DNA of 64,000 bases from JBMNKL01 sp050952225 (GCA_050952225.1 JBMNKL010000001.1:186001-250000); one strand, 5' to 3'. Numbered from the stretch's first letter, positions 34,165 through 46,500 are shown. A program made the numbers and translations. The notes: generated by a model not told the origin, from the sequence alone.

Positions 34165-35335
34165 TCAAATATTTATTATGAATATATCATTACTTTTTCC
34201 CTGGCATTCATAATTTCGTTTTTAGCTACGCCGATTGCCAGGAAAATTGCGTTCAGGTTTGATGTAGTAGATATCCCGAAAGACGACAGAAGAATGCACA
34301 ACAAGCCCATTGCCTTGCTGGGCGGCTTGGCTATCGTAACCGGTTTTGCTATTTCGCTGGTTTTCGACCTGGTCACGGTCGTCAAATATCATAGCGACAT
34401 TCAAGGAATTCAAAGGCCTTATTGCCGGTATTGTCATTATCGTATTCATGGGGATACTGGATGACAAGAAAAAGCTCAGTCCAAAAGCAAAGCTGGCGTT
34501 CCAGCTGGCGGCGGCTATTGCGGTGGTGCTGATTTCAGATACGAAGATATCCGTCCTGACAAACCCGTTTGGCAAACCTGAGTATCTTGAGCTCCACCCC
34601 TTTGTTTCCTATCTTCCTTACCATATCGTGGATAGTAGGCATAACAAACGCAATCAACCTTATTGACGGGTTGGACGGCCTGGCGGCGGGTGTTTCCTCC
34701 ATATCATCCCTCTCGCTTTTCTTCATTTCGATGCTGAGAGATGACCTTGTCAGTCCGCAGATAGCCGTTTATACTGCCTTGATCACGGCAGCGCTGTCCG
34801 GTGCCACGCTGGGCTTCCTTCCGTTCAACTTCAACCCGGCTAAAATATTTCATGGGCGAAACCGGCTGCGGCATTCCTTGGGTTTACGTTGGGCGTTATC
34901 TCAATACAAGGCGTAATGAAATCATACGCCGCGATATCCATAGCAATTCCCTTGCTGGTATTGGGTTTGCCGCTATTAGACACGCTGTTTGCCATCATCA
35001 GGAGAATTGTAACACGCAAACCGGTCATGCAGGCCGACAGAAGGCACTTTCACCACAGGCTGATGGACATGGGCTTAAGCCAGCGCCAATCGGTATTGAT
35101 AATGTATATCGTCAGCGGCACACTTGGGCTTGTCCGCAATAGTCCTCGCCGACCGCGGAGCGCTCAGCGCCATTATATTGCTTCTGGCCGTTTCAATTTT
35201 CATTGCGGGCGGCACGAAATATATGAACTCAACGACAGTATATCCGATGAATATGTGAAAGACCAGGACAAACCACAGCAAACATCCCTCCCTGATAAAA
35301 ATGTCAATAAACCGTCCGACGGGGTAACAAAATGA
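34161..35335 (+). CDS. Polyprenyl-phosphate GlcNAc-1-P transferase, WecA/TagO-like (many frameshifts)
   Basis: Polytopic membrane enzyme starting surface glycopolymer synthesis on undecaprenyl phosphate. TTG 34161 overlaps the previous stop. Recognisable blocks in changing frames: EYIITFSLAFIISFLATPIA, RRMHNKPIALLGGLA, GILDDKKKLSPKAKLAFQL, WIVGITNAINLIDGLDGLAA, GFLPFNFNPAKIFMGETG (D of MGDTG is E here), RRHFHHRLMDMGLSQRQSV. At least six indels (near 34180, 34395, 34615, 34850, 34870, 35125). The end at 35335 overlaps the wecB ATG; another frame would stop at 35258. Confidence 0.85.
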
Positions 35336-36480
35336 AAAAATTAAAAGTAATGCCGGTGTTCGGAACCAGGCCGGACGCCGTAAAAATGGCGCCGGTGGTG
35401 AAAGAAGCTTGAAAGCCGTCCGGAAATTGACTGTGTGGTATGCGTCACCGCACAGCACAGGCAAATGCTTGACCAGGTTAACCGCATATTTGGGATCAAG
35501 CCGGTCTTATGACCTGGATATAATGAAAGCCGGCCAGACGCTTGAACATATCACAACAAGTACGCTGGACGGTCTTTCGGACATACTTGACGACGCCAGG
35601 CCGGACATTGTGCTTGTCCACGGAGATACGACCACATGCTTTGCGTCCGCGCTTGCGGCTTTTTATCGCAAAATTCCGGTCGGCCATGTAGAGGCGGGGC
35701 TGAGATCGTATGACAGGTATTCTCCCTACCCTGAGGAAATGAACAGGAAACTGGCAGCCTCGCTGGCGGATCTTCATTTCGCCCCGACCTCGACAAATAA
35801 ATCAAACCTGCTGAAGGAAGGCATACCGGCCGGACAAAATCTATGTTACGGGAAACACCGTCATTGACGCAATGAAATCCACCGTCAGGGAAGATTACAT
35901 ATTTCACGACGCCGTTTTGAGAAATATTGATACAGCGCGCAAGAGAGTAATAACCGTTACCGCCCACAGGCGTGAAAACCTTGGCGAGCCGCTGGAACAG
36001 ATCTGCCTGGCATTGGACGACATAGCCGGCATGTATGAAGACGTCTGTATAATTTATGCCGTACATTTGAACCCGGCTGTCCGCGAAACAGCATTCAGGG
36101 TGCTGGGCTCCAACCGGCGCGTGCACTTGATAGATCCGCTGGATATAGAAGACATGCACAACCTGATGTACAGGTCGTACATGATAATGACGGATTCCGG
36201 CGGTCTCCAGGAAGAAGCTCCTTCGCTGGGCAAGCCGGTGCTCGTGCTGAGGAACGAGACCGAACGGCCTGAGGCTGTCTCGGCCGGTACGGTGAAATTG
36301 GCCGGAACCAACCGCGAGAACATAAAATCACTTGCAACCAGGCTTCTTGAAGACCCGGCCGAATACGACAGGATGGCTAAAGCCGTAAACCCCTATGGTG
36401 ACGGAAGGGCATCGGAGCGCATAGTAAATGCGATCCTTTATGAATTCGGATTGTCCGGCGTAAAACCTGATGAACTTTAG
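35332..36480 (+). CDS. wecB: UDP-N-acetylglucosamine 2-epimerase (three frameshifts)
   Basis: Makes UDP-ManNAc for wall teichoic acid linkage or surface polysaccharide. ATG 35332: MKKLKVMPVFGTRPDAVKMA, CVVCVTAQHRQML, VLVHGDTTTCFASALAAFY, GHVEAGLRSYDRYSPYPEEM, TVTAHRRENLGEPLEQI, MTDSGGLQEEAPSLGKPVL. Breaks near 35407, 35513 and 35840 are repaired by one base each, giving VVKELESRPEI, KPVYDLDIMK and PADKIYVTGNTVIDAMK. About 382 aa. Paired with the wecA-like gene, matching teichoic-acid linkage synthesis. Confidence 0.92.
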
Positions 36481-36488
36481 TAGGTAAG

Positions 36489-37299
36489 CTACTTCTTTTT
36501 GATATGTTCATGCGTATACAGGTGGTCCATGCAATACTCGTAATCACCGTCACAATCAACGCAATACCTGAATTCAAGATTCTTGTCATCCCATTCGGTT
36601 CTTCCGCAAACCGTGCACCTGTGAATAACAACGATCTTCGGCTTTTTCGCATTAAATTCCCTGTGTTTACGGTATGATTTCTGTCTACTGAAAATGCCTG
36701 CAATGATGTCTTTCCCAAAAAACAGCACGAAATTGAGAGCGGAGCCGCCAAGGGTGATCAATCCCAGGAGCGGCGCAAACCTGAAAGCATATACAATGTA
36801 TAAGGCGTAAAATATCGCAAGATATTTTATCTTGATCGGAATAAAGAAAAACATCAGGATCTGAAAATCAGGATACAGGTATGAAAACGCAAATATCAGC
36901 GAATAATTCAGAAACGCCGCCGAACCCAGGCCGCCTATGAACGATGCTCCAATGGTCCCGAGGACGCCCGCCAGGTAGTAAATATTAAATTTAAAGGAAC
37001 CCCACTCGCGTTCCAGCGTCGATCCTATCATATAATAAAAATACAGCGAGATAACGAGCCATAAGAGGCGACGTATCCATCGGGACGAACAGGAATGTAA
37101 CAAGCCTCCATACCTCGCCCTTCATGACAAGAGACGGGATAAGCATAAGTTTGTATGCGATCCGGGTATCAAAAAGCGATACCAGGTATACGGCGCCATT
37201 TAATGCCGTTATGTACAACATAAGGTTCCTGATCCCATACCTGCCGTATTTTCTGCTTAAGTTATCGATCCAGCCCACCAACGTCATCCTCTCTGCCAT
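36489..37299 (-). CDS. Rhomboid-like membrane protein with C-terminal zinc finger (one frameshift)
   Basis: About 270 aa. N-terminal helix, KGEVWRLVTFLFVPMDTSP, then LWLVISLYFYYMIGSTLERE and WGSFKFNIYYLAGVLGTIGA, typical of the rhomboid fold, followed by further helices (FFIPIKIKYLAIFYALYIVY). The active-site GxSG is not present (IGGLGSAAFL instead), so it is probably a pseudoprotease. The last ~60 residues contain HRCTVCGRTEWD and RYCVDCDGDYEYCMDHLYTH, a zinc finger. One extra A near 37065 breaks the frame. Converges on wecB. Confidence 0.78.
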
Positions 37300-37425
37300 A
37301 TTATTTCCGATTAATTATTATCATCTGCGCGTTACTCGCATATTATACCGACGGCAGCCGGCTTACAACGTCTGTTCTCACATCGCAATACTCACCTGTC
37401 AATTAGCCGCTTTCGCCGTTATAGA

Positions 37426-37922
37426 TTACTGCTTTTCAAAATCGCCTTTGAACTTGAGCACTATCGATTCAATTTCAATATCCAGCTTTCTGTATTCTAC
37501 TTTTGCCATGTCAAACATTCTCTTTGAGGCAATAACGTTATCCGTATCCTTATACTTGTCATCCAGGTAAACGACTTTCTTGATGCCCGACTGGATGATG
37601 GCTTTCGCGCACTCATTGCAGGGAAATAAAGCCACGTACATCGTGCAGTCGTCAAGGTACCTGTTCGTGCTGTTGAGGATCGCATTCAACTCGGCATGAC
37701 AAACATACGGGTACTTGGTATCAAGGTACTCGCCTTCCCTCTTCCAGGGCAGCAAGTTATCATCACAGCCGGTCGGAAAACCGTTGTACCCGACGCCGAC
37801 TATCTTTTTCCTGGAATCCACGATGCACGCTCCCACCTTTGTATTCGGGTCCTTGCTCCGGTAAGCCGAAAGCAGCGCAACTCCCATAAAGTATTCATCC
37901 CAGGTTATATGCCCTTCTTCAT
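37426..37922 (-). CDS. dCMP deaminase (start frameshifted)
   Basis: Zinc-dependent deaminase making dUMP for thymidylate synthesis. SAYRSKDPNTKVGACIVDSR, GVGYNGFPTGCDDNLLPW, the catalytic VCHAELNAILN and FPCNECAKAIIQSGIKKVVY are canonical. ATG 37922 (GGAGG upstream) leads to MKKG and, after adding one T near 37911, YITWDEYFMGVALLSAY; without it the frame opens only at 37887. About 165 aa. The active site is intact, unlike the copy at 33.7 kb, so this is the likely working enzyme. Confidence 0.9.
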
Positions 37923-38009
37923 ACTAAAACCTCCGTATAAGAATAAATTTATTCTACCATAAGAACGGGACAGATGCCATATAAGAATGCAATCGAGCTG
38001 GGCGGCTTG

Positions 38010-38054
38010 TGGGACAGGGGTGGCGCGGTGGGACAGGGGACAGGTACATGTCCC
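38010..38054. repeat. GGGACAGG repeat with hairpin
   Basis: TGGGACAGGGG occurs at 38010-38020 and 38029-38039. The second copy runs into GGGACA-GGTACA-TGTCCC (38037-38054), a short hairpin. A further GGGACAG lies near 37967. GC-rich extragenic sequence of this kind is a frequent dispersed repeat in Clostridia. No transposase lies beside it. Confidence 0.5.
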
Positions 38055-38146
38055 AGCTCCCCGGTACTCGAAAGCTGGAGATTGGACAACTTGTAACCTG
38101 CCCTATCTCACTGATCCGGTCGCTCCTGCCACAATGTCACCAGATA

Positions 38147-41100
38147 CTATTCCTTGGGCTGGATATATGTCAAGTCGTAGATGTTGCCCGTTATCTCAAT
38201 ATCATCTATGGTCAGGCTGACGGAGTTTTCGCCCTTATAAGCCGTAACAGTCATGCTGTACTGCGGTCTCAGCCTGTTGTCGTCCCAATCCTTGGTGGAA
38301 GGAGCCAGCGGCAGGTAGTATTCCCAGTATACTTGGTTTTCGGACACGGTAAATGTCGAGTCTTCCGGAAATTCACCTCGTAGCCGAAAAAATCACGGTT
38401 GTAATCGTAGGTATGGCCGTTTTTGTCCGTATAGCGCATGGCTTCCAGTTCGGGGCTGAACCGGATTGTGACCTTCTCAGGATCCCCAACCGTGGTAACC
38501 CTTATTTTTACGCACTCCAGCGAAAGGAACCTGTGAGGTTCATTCGTCAATCGCTTGCCCAAAATCCACCTGCCCGCGCCAGTGATTCCAATACCCGCTC
38601 AAGTCTACACCGGTTATTGCAAGGTTCGTCAGTTTGAAAGCCAGGTCCTTTGATTGGCTCTTCCATTGGGAGTAACAGCGGTAAACCTGGCTATATAATT
38701 GCCGTCCGGGATACTCGTCCGGTATCGTAAGCCTGTTTTCCCATGTTTTTGTTTCATTTCCGCCGTTTCCCGTCTGCACCAGGTTGTATGTCCGTTCATG
38801 AGGAGTTCCATGGAACAAAGTGGCGGTAACTGTTTCCGCATATTTTGTCGTGCTTGCGGCAACCGCAATATTAGCGCCTCCCGTTACCTCATCCGGCATG
38901 GACGGATTCAAATCGAGCGGTGTGGATACATTGACTTCAAAGCTTTTTGATGCCGACCGGCCGCCGTCGCCTATTGCCGATATCCTGAAGTCATAAACAC
39001 TGTCGGGAAGAGTATCCGGTATATGGTAAATGACATTTTTCCAGGCAATATCATTGTTTGTTTTAGTACCCGTTGCGCTTCCGAACGCAACTTTCTTCAC
39101 GGGCGCAACACCTGACGCGCCTTTGTACAAAGCCATTTCCAGCCGCACATTTCCCGGAAACCTGGTCCACAAATCATATGCCTCCAGCTTCTCGGACGCA
39201 GGCACGCCGGCCAGGCTGAACCTACCGTCAAGCGTGCGCAGTGACGCCCTGAACTGCATACCCGGGGCGGGATCTAGCGTAAATTCCATAATAAACGGAT
39301 CCGACCAGTATCCTTCCGGGTCCAGCACGTAATATTTCAACTCATAGGAGCCCGGAGCAAGATTGTCGGGTATGCCGTAGTTCCATTGTCCTCCCGTTCT
39401 TCTCCACGTGATATTCCTGTCGACGATGCCCTTGTCCGGCCTGCTGAATTGGTGATCGGGGTCATAGCTCATATCGACCCATGTTGTCTTGTATGCGCCG
39501 GCATCCGTATCGTAATCCCAGTCCAATTCGGCCTGTGCGATGGGTTTTCTTACAACGAATATTTCCAGGAAAGATAAGCCGGAATAGTACGAATATGCGC
39601 TGAAAGCCGGATCGTCGGACGGCCTGTCCCTGACTCTGCGGCATATGGTATATTTGCCCGTATTTAAAAACCTTGATTTTACTTCGGATGTCCATCCCGT
39701 ATTTTCATTAAAGAGAGATACGGTTCCCGGTTCATTTCCTGTGGGGTTGTCAAAATAGCCGGGTTCATGCACATACTGCATCACTTCTTCAACAATTTCG
39801 TCGTTCTCAAGGTCGAACTGCCCGACATTCATTACGAAGCTCTCGTTTTGAAGCACGAAGTATTTTTCAACACTCGGGCTGCTTTCGGCTATCTCGTTCA
39901 ATATTTCATCCGTCACTTGACCTATGGTCTTGCCTGTCATATCAAAATATATGTCATGTGCCCTCTGCTCCTTTATGGCGCTTGAGCCTGCCAGGTAGAG
40001 CTTTGCCGTTTTCACATAACCCATTACCATGTTGAGGTCGTCAGGCTCCGATATTACATCATTGCCGATATAGACAACATACTTGTCCGACGTCGGGGCA
40101 AACGGATCCGTATAAGGCTGCCGCACGCTTTTATATATCGTGCCCGAGTAGTATCCGGTATAGTCGTCATACCACCTGATATCGGGAACCCAGATAGTAA
40201 CGGTCTTGGTGACGGTGCCGCTGTAGTAGCCGGTATATGTCCGGTACCTGGTGTATGTATCCCCGGGCGTGCCGAGACCGGAAGGCTGCTCCGTTGTCGG
40301 AATCGACGGAAACGTACGTTTTATAAAGAGTGCCGGTATAACCATCGCTGTCGCTGTATGGTATCGACGGGGTATCGGATGCGCTTGAACTGGTGATTGT
40401 CCATCCTCCGTATTGGCCGCAAGTGTATGTCGCCTGCGAGTAGCCTGAGGCTGTCCCCGTAGCGGTTTTGCTCTCGGTTTTTGTTTCGTAATGGCCCTCA
40501 TCCCTGGAATAGCTGTTGTTGGAAACGTTCGTCCTTTGCAGCTTCGCCGGAATAGCCGCCGCTTTCATATGTTATGGTTTTCGGCGGGATAGCCGCTTCC
40601 CCGTATGCCGGCTTGCGGTTGCGGGCTGTGAATACGTATAAGTCCTCATATCCCATATATTGACGTTTGGAATGACATTTCTGCCCAAAAGCCAGTTGGC
40701 CATGTTTACCCTGTTGCTCAGCATGTAATCCTTCATTTCGAGGTCAAGGTTTTTGTCCAGCATGAAGTAAATGTCGATACTTGGCCTTTGTATGGGAATA
40801 TTTACATAAAGGTCGCTCTGCGGCCTATAATTATCCACCCTGAATTCCACCGAGTATGAGGAAGTCTTTTTATCGGCTTCCGTTACGTGTGCCGGCAGCG
40901 TATCGTCCGTAAAGTCCTCTTTTGCCGTTATTATATATTTATAATACCCGAGCTTTTCCGGCACATATTCCGGGAATTGTTCCTGGTTGCTCCAGGTCTT
41001 GAGCTTCCGGTCAAGCGAGCCGTCATTATCCGAATCATGCCACAATTCTATCGTTGACGAAGCGACCATGTCCCCGTCCGTGCTCGCTATGTCGTAGTAC

Positions 41101-43032
41101 CATGCCTTTACGGTGTCTTTCCTGGTATATATGGCATCCGAAAGGTTGACTCCCACTGCCGGCCCTATGTCTTCGATTACCTCATAATCGACCGTATAAG
41201 GATCCGACCACTTCCCAAGCGTATTTTTGCAGCGAAGGGTCAGCGAATATATGCCGGGCTTTTTGTATAAAAGCTGTTTTTTAATGTCCGTATCCGTGCC
41301 CTTGCGAAGCTGCGAAACATCGCCGCCGAATGTCCATTCGTACTGGACTATCGGGTACTTTTGGATAACGAGGCTAATGTTGCCCTCATTGCAAGTGTTC
41401 CGGACGTTTATAATCCTGTTTTCCTTCCACGTGTTCGAGGAAATCCTGAAATTGGCTATGGGCTTCGTGGGATAAATGTAAACAACATCCCTTGTGACAA
41501 GCTTTCCCGCATCCCCGGGAAAATCCTTCGCCTGGTATTCGCAGTCCACGTACGCAAACCTGCCGTTTTCCCCGGCTTCGCCTTCAAATATGAAGCTGCC
41601 GGAAAAGAACAAAACGTCGTCTACTTCCACGCCGTCAACAAGTACCCTGCGGGATGCCACTTTGCTCATGTCGGTATTGTCGGATGCGGTGAACGGCACC
41701 CCGTCAAATGCTGTTTCAGGGATATGAGTTTTCGGGGCTGAAATTTTCAATTATGGTTACCGGGGGCAAGGGCACTTCTACTACGCCAATCCCAAGGTCA
41801 TACGCCGCATTCCCGGTCAGCCCCTGCTTGCCGTCCTTGTAATTTGGCTTTACGGTAGCTGTAAAGCGCAGGTTCCATGTGGTTTTTCCGTCCACTGTCC
41901 GGCTGTGCGATTTTAAAAAGCCGTATGTAGTCCTGTATTCAAATTCGCAGCTTCCCTTATTAGAAACGTTACGGGCGTTTGATCTACCCGTGCCGGCTGA
42001 TCCGGTCCTGAAAAAGAGATAGTCCAGTCTTTTATGTCGTACCTGGTATAGTAAACCGTCATTTTTACGGGTCGCTATGTTCTTCATCGTCCATAAGCGT
42101 GCCGGTCACCCTGAACTTTAGCGTCAGCTCCCTATCGTCCATTTCCGTCCCAACGTCGGTCATATTTTCGGGCAGCTCGGTAAGAAGTTCAATCGCGGCA
42201 GTGACAGGAAGATTTTCCTTCGCCGTCAGCTGCGGTATCGCAATGGTCTGGTACCAGATGGACCCGTCCCGGTATTCGTGCCACATGCGCCCCTGCCCGA
42301 TACCGAGAAGCGACGGGGCGGATTCCACGTAAAGGTAACGGAATACCTCCGGGTCGACAATGTCTCCGATAAGCGGCACGCCGCCGTATTGCCGGAGGGA
42401 CTTGTTTATCCAGTTCCGCACGCCGGGCTGGACGGAAGGGTCGGCGTAATTTCCTGCCCGTTGCCGCATCATTGTATATGCTTCGTTGCTGCGGTCTTTT
42501 ATTTTGCGGTAAATTATCCCACGGGTTTCTTATCCATGCCCTCTCATTGAATTTTGTCACAACGGAGTCCGGCTCAAAGTTCAGGTTGGTAAGCGGGTTG
42601 CCGTTCACGTCATAGCCGTGGTAGCGGTATTCCCCGCGCTTTCCGTTCTTTCAAATAATACCCGTCATTTTTCACCGCGGGCTGGCCGGGTTTTTTCGTG
42701 GAATTCTTGAAATCATTCTTCGGCACCTTGGTATAATTGCCGTAGCAAAGCACGCCCTGGTCCATCCAAAGCCGGTAGTTGATATACAGCTTTGTCCCCT
42801 GTATCATCTTGAACCGCGGCGGCGCGCCGCCCCCGGGAAGCTGCGGAAGCGAGTCCTTATGCTGCTCATATATCGTTTTGCCGCCTGCCGTATCATCCAT
42901 AAACTCCATGTACCGGCCGTCATCATATCCCGGCGATGCGGCCGCGGATGACCCCGAAAGCGGGAAAAAAGACAATAATACTGCCAGCGATAAAATCACC
43001 GAAGTTATCCGGGTTTGTTTTATCTTCATCAT
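38147..43032 (-). CDS. Giant secreted protein of the Tad/SLH operon (about eight frameshifts)
   Basis: About 1,620 codons from ATG 43032. A basic start and hydrophobic signal (ITSVILSLAVLLSFFPLSGS) mark it as secreted. After an N-terminal unique region (~1-330) come PKD/Ig-like beta segments (YEWTFGGDVSQLRKGTDTDI; GIYSLTLRCKNTLGKWSDPY), a Ser/Thr-rich stretch with three Y-T-G units (DGYTGTLYKT, YTGYYSGTVTKTV, YTGYYSGTIYKSV) and more beta domains ending TGNIYDLTYIQPKE. Frames change near 42640, 42510, 42075, 41740, 40600, 40320-40500, 38560 and 38360. I do not recognise a function; operon position suggests a pilus-associated or surface adhesin. Confidence 0.75.
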
Positions 43033-43088
43033 ATAGCCTCCAGTATATGGTTGTTTTTAATGGTTGCTTCTAGTGGTTATTTTAGCGG

Positions 43089-44480
43089 TTATTTCTCACC
43101 TTTTAGCTTTACAAAAAATGAAAAGCCTCTGGAACCACCTACGAATTCGGTATACCTATCATTCATTCGCAGTGTTTCCCAATAATTGCTGCCGTCGGGC
43201 TTATCTGTTTTTATGTTCAGGTACTTGTCATGAAGCGCAATGGCCTTCTGTGCATCCTTTCCGTACAGAGCCTTCAATATCTCCTTTACGTAGTCCGTAA
43301 AAAGCTCCCTGTACGGTTCTTTTTGCCAGACACAAAAAGTATATGCAAAAGGATAATCCGGGTCTTTATATGAATTGTTTGAGTGAAAAGCTGCTATTAT
43401 GTTGTAATACAGTCCTGTTGCCATGCTTCATAACTACTGTACATATCAACACAACCGCACCGTCTTCAGGGCTGTAAAACAAACGGCATATCCCTTAGCC
43501 TTCGGCAAGGCTTTTTCCATGGCCTTTTCGATTTCAAAGTATTCCCTGATGGGTCCCGGGTATATCACCATGGGATTGCCCAGGTTGTCTACCAGCTTTA
43601 TAACCTCATCCGGCCCGGGAACCGTGGGCTTTCTCTCCGTCTTGTCCAGTATGCGGATGATTACGGCCGTAGCTTCCGCCCTTGTAAGCGTGTCCTTTGG
43701 ATGGTACTTGTTATTAGAACCCTGTACCAGCCCTAGTTTATACCCGTCCAGCACATACTGCTTGAGGCTGTTGTCTATTGATTCATAATCCGCTATCTTC
43801 CCGATTATGTACCCGTCGTATTCGCTGCCGGGGGCCTCTTCCACCTTTAAGGCGGTACGAACGATAATCCTCGCCATTTCCTCCCTGGACAGCGGCTTTT
43901 TATAGTCCGTAAACTCCCCATCGCTGATAATGCCTTCCTCCATTGCCGCGTCAATATACGGCTTTGCCCAGTACCCCGTACCCTGCTCTATCTTGTGTCC
44001 CATGGCCATAACCGCCATCTTTATGAACTGGTCCGCAGTGACAGGATTGTCCGGGCGAAAGCTGCCGTCCCCCATCCCCGCGATAATATCCAGGGCGGCC
44101 AGTTTCCCCACCACCTGCCTGCTCCAGTGCCTGTCCATATCGCGAAACCTGCCGGCGCATGCTTCAACCTCGTCCGAATCCATTGCCGCCAGCTTATCCA
44201 GCAGCGGTTTCATCCTATAACCGGTTTCCGAAATCCCGTTCCATGGCTCGGTTTCTATAGCCCAGGTTTTAGAATTCCGGTCCCTGAAACTGTATTCTGC
44301 AGTCACATCTTCCGCAGCCCGTCTTCCGAGGCAACATTTCCGCAGCCTCCTGTATAGTCCCGGTTTCAGGACGGCGGCGTCCCGTGCGGTATCATGGCCT
44401 TCGGCATATACCGTCATGCCTAAAATCAAAACAGCCGATACCGTTAAGATAGAAGCCCTTCGCAGTTTCTTCGGATCCAT
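43089..44480 (-). CDS. S-layer homology domain protein (frameshifted)
   Basis: Signal sequence at the start (RASILTVSAVLILGMTVYAE), then three SLH repeats for wall-polymer anchoring: FRDMDRHWSRQVVGKLAALD with GDGSFRPDNPVTADQF; GYWAKPYIDAAMEEGII with KPLSREEMARIIV; SIDNSLKQYVLDGYKLGLVQ with YHPKDTLTRAEATAVIIRIL. A ~190-residue C-terminal part of unknown type ends YTEFVGGSRGFSFFVKLKGE. Frame changes cluster at 43420-43470, and a compensated pair may lie near 44310-44350. About 460 aa. The start has only a weak ribosome site. Sits 56 nt before the giant secreted protein. Confidence 0.85.
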
Positions 44481-44562
44481 GAGATTCTTAGATTCTTGCC
44501 TCGCTATCCATAGATAAGATTCTTCATCTCGCCGATTTTTAAGATCTTAGATTCAGTGAGAT

Positions 44563-46160
44563 TCATGACATCACCAGGACAAACTCGCTGTTTGCCAGCT
44601 GAAGCTTGTCGTTCTCCTTCAACTCGTATTCTTTATTGCTCTCTATCCGTATATCATTTATATACGTCCCGTTCATTGAATTCAAATCCCTTACGTAGCA
44701 CGCTCCCATTCTTGTAAATCAGTTCCGCGTGCAGTTTGCCCACTGCATTGTTATTAATGACATAATCGACGTGTCCGGCCAGCCTGCCGATAATAAATTC
44801 ATCCTTGTCAATAATGATATCCTCGTCGCCGCTTCGCCTTCCCGTGCTTTTCAAGATACGCATCCCCTTCGCATAGCGTCGAAGCAGTTCCGTCTCTGCA
44901 TGAGCCCTGGTTTTCCGGACTCATCACGGCTAGCGTTCCTTGGATGAATCCCTTTCCCTGTTTTCTTCCCCTGCGCCATCCGTCGGCTGTGCCAGGTCCT
45001 TGCCGGCTTTTTCGCAGGTATCGTTGCCTGCTCTTGACATTCCGGGCATTGCTTGCCCTGGCATCGCGGATACTGCTGCTTTGCTCTCCCCGGCATTCCG
45101 GGATACTGCCTGTTCGCCTCGGCATCCCGGATATCGCCTGCCCCGGCGTCAACCTGCGCGTCACTGGCAATGCATGCTTCATTCCTGCCATTTTGCATCC
45201 CATCCCGGCCTGTCTTCCTGCCGCTTCCCCCGGGCATACAGCATTCGGCTGCGCTTTACCTCCATCATCCTTAATTTCTTTCACACCGGCTAATTTCAAA
45301 GAGGATATTTTCTTAAACAAAAGAATATCCACCGCCGCTACAATCATTATAACCGCGGCATACGTAACAGCCGGATTTCTGCCTGCATTATTCAGAAATC
45401 CGCGGCATAAATATATGACGCAGCCCATGGCAAGCTGCAGCAGCAATGCCAAACGACAACATCCGGCGACGTTTTGCCTCTTTCAGCCTATTCCTGTCAT
45501 TTTCCCTGCTCTTTTTCTTTTTGCCTGTTATTTGGTCTTTCGTCCACACGTCATCTTCTTGGGTATCAGCAGGCTCTTCAGTCTCCGCTTCCTGCTCCCG
45601 TGCATACAGCAGCTCATTCATAAGGGCTATAAAGCCCCTAAGGTTGAACGTATCGCATTTAACCGCCGATAGTATCCGCTGGACCAGGTTGCCGTTATCA
45701 AAACCTTCAACATGGATATGCTGCAAAAGCAAATCGGAGATAAAGTCCTGCAATGCCCCGCACCCGTTTCCCTCGATTGCCGCAGGAACATAAACAAGCG
45801 CAGGTTCAAGGGTTTCCGGGTTGATGAATACATATTCCGGGTTGAAGATAAAATTTGAAACATGCAATAAATAGCCTGTCGAATCATTTACAGAAACAGC
45901 TATATCCAGGAAAAATTTCAATAACTGCTCCTTTGAAAACTTTTTTCTCTTTAAATAAATGAAAGCGGTATTCTTGACGTAATATTGTAATAGAGCCGGT
46001 TTACTCCTTCGCTGCCGGCAGTTTCCGGAGCAATGACGTACCTGATGCGGTTTAGTTCAATCATCCTGGCCTGGTATCCAATTATTGCAGATTCAAATTG
46101 GACCACGAGAAAACTGGATACCGCATCGCTTTCATATGTAAATTCAAGTTCGTTCTTCAT
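44563..46160 (-). CDS. DUF6382-FHA domain protein (several frameshifts)
   Basis: About 530 aa. The N-terminal ~190 residues match DUF6382 (MKNELEFTYESDAVSSFLVV; YYNITSRIPLSFYLKRKKFS; GYLLHVSNFIFNPEYVF). A basic stretch, one or two membrane helices (NPAVTYAAVIMIVAAVDILL) and a long disordered Pro/Arg/Gly-rich linker follow. The C-terminus is an FHA domain: FIIGRLAGHVDYVINNNAVG, KLHAELIYKNG, then YVRDLNSMNGTYINDIRIE. FHA binds phosphothreonine. Breaks near 45955, 45430, the 44860-45240 linker and 44705. Located between flp and the SLH gene, it may couple Ser/Thr phosphorylation to pilus assembly. Confidence 0.8.
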
Positions 46161-46268
46161 ATTTTGTACCTTTACCAATCAATCTCAAACCTTTCTTTCC
46201 TTTATGCTTTGCAAGCCTGCTCTTCGCTTTTTCCCAAAATCCTTGCAGCAGCAGCTTTCCCGGCAGTA

Positions 46269-46484
46269 TCAGTTGATTTGGTTTCCCTCCCTGATATTAC
46301 TGCTGTTGATATCCGTCGTTATGGAGTCGTCGGCAAAAACGCTTTTCATTATATCCGTCACAAACTTGATTATCGCATCCCTGAAAATCAGGGCTATGCC
46401 AACCAGGACAGCGATTATAATAACGATTTCAACCGTTCCCAGGCCGTCTTCCTCGGACATAAAGCTTTTTAGCAGGTTTTTCAC
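46269..46484 (-). CDS. flp: Flp-type pilin (Flp1-like)
   Basis: 71 aa. MKNLLKSFMSEEDGLGTVEI and the helix VIIIAVLVGIALIFRDAIIK give the class IVb pilin layout: short basic leader, G before a TVE motif with the Glu at +5, then a hydrophobic stretch. Prepilin peptidase would cut after the Gly of DGLG. No CpaA/TadV peptidase is in the window, so it must lie elsewhere. Follows tadC after 16 nt. Confidence 0.9.
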   Translation of the reverse strand: MKNLLKSFMSEEDGLGTVEIVIIIAVLVGIALIFRDAIIKFVTDIMKSVFADDSITTDINSSNIREGNQIN

Positions 46485-46500
46485 TTAATCCACCTCCGTT

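Noticed and set aside
34161..36480. wecA/wecB as pseudogenes
   Set aside because: All catalytic motifs persist and each break is repaired by one base; breaks occur equally in essential genes nearby.
44481..44562. A small gene in the gap between the FHA and SLH genes
   Set aside because: The AGATTCTTAGATTC-type repetitive gap gives only a ~20-codon frame (MNLTESKILKIGEMKNL) without support beyond the overlapping ATGA.
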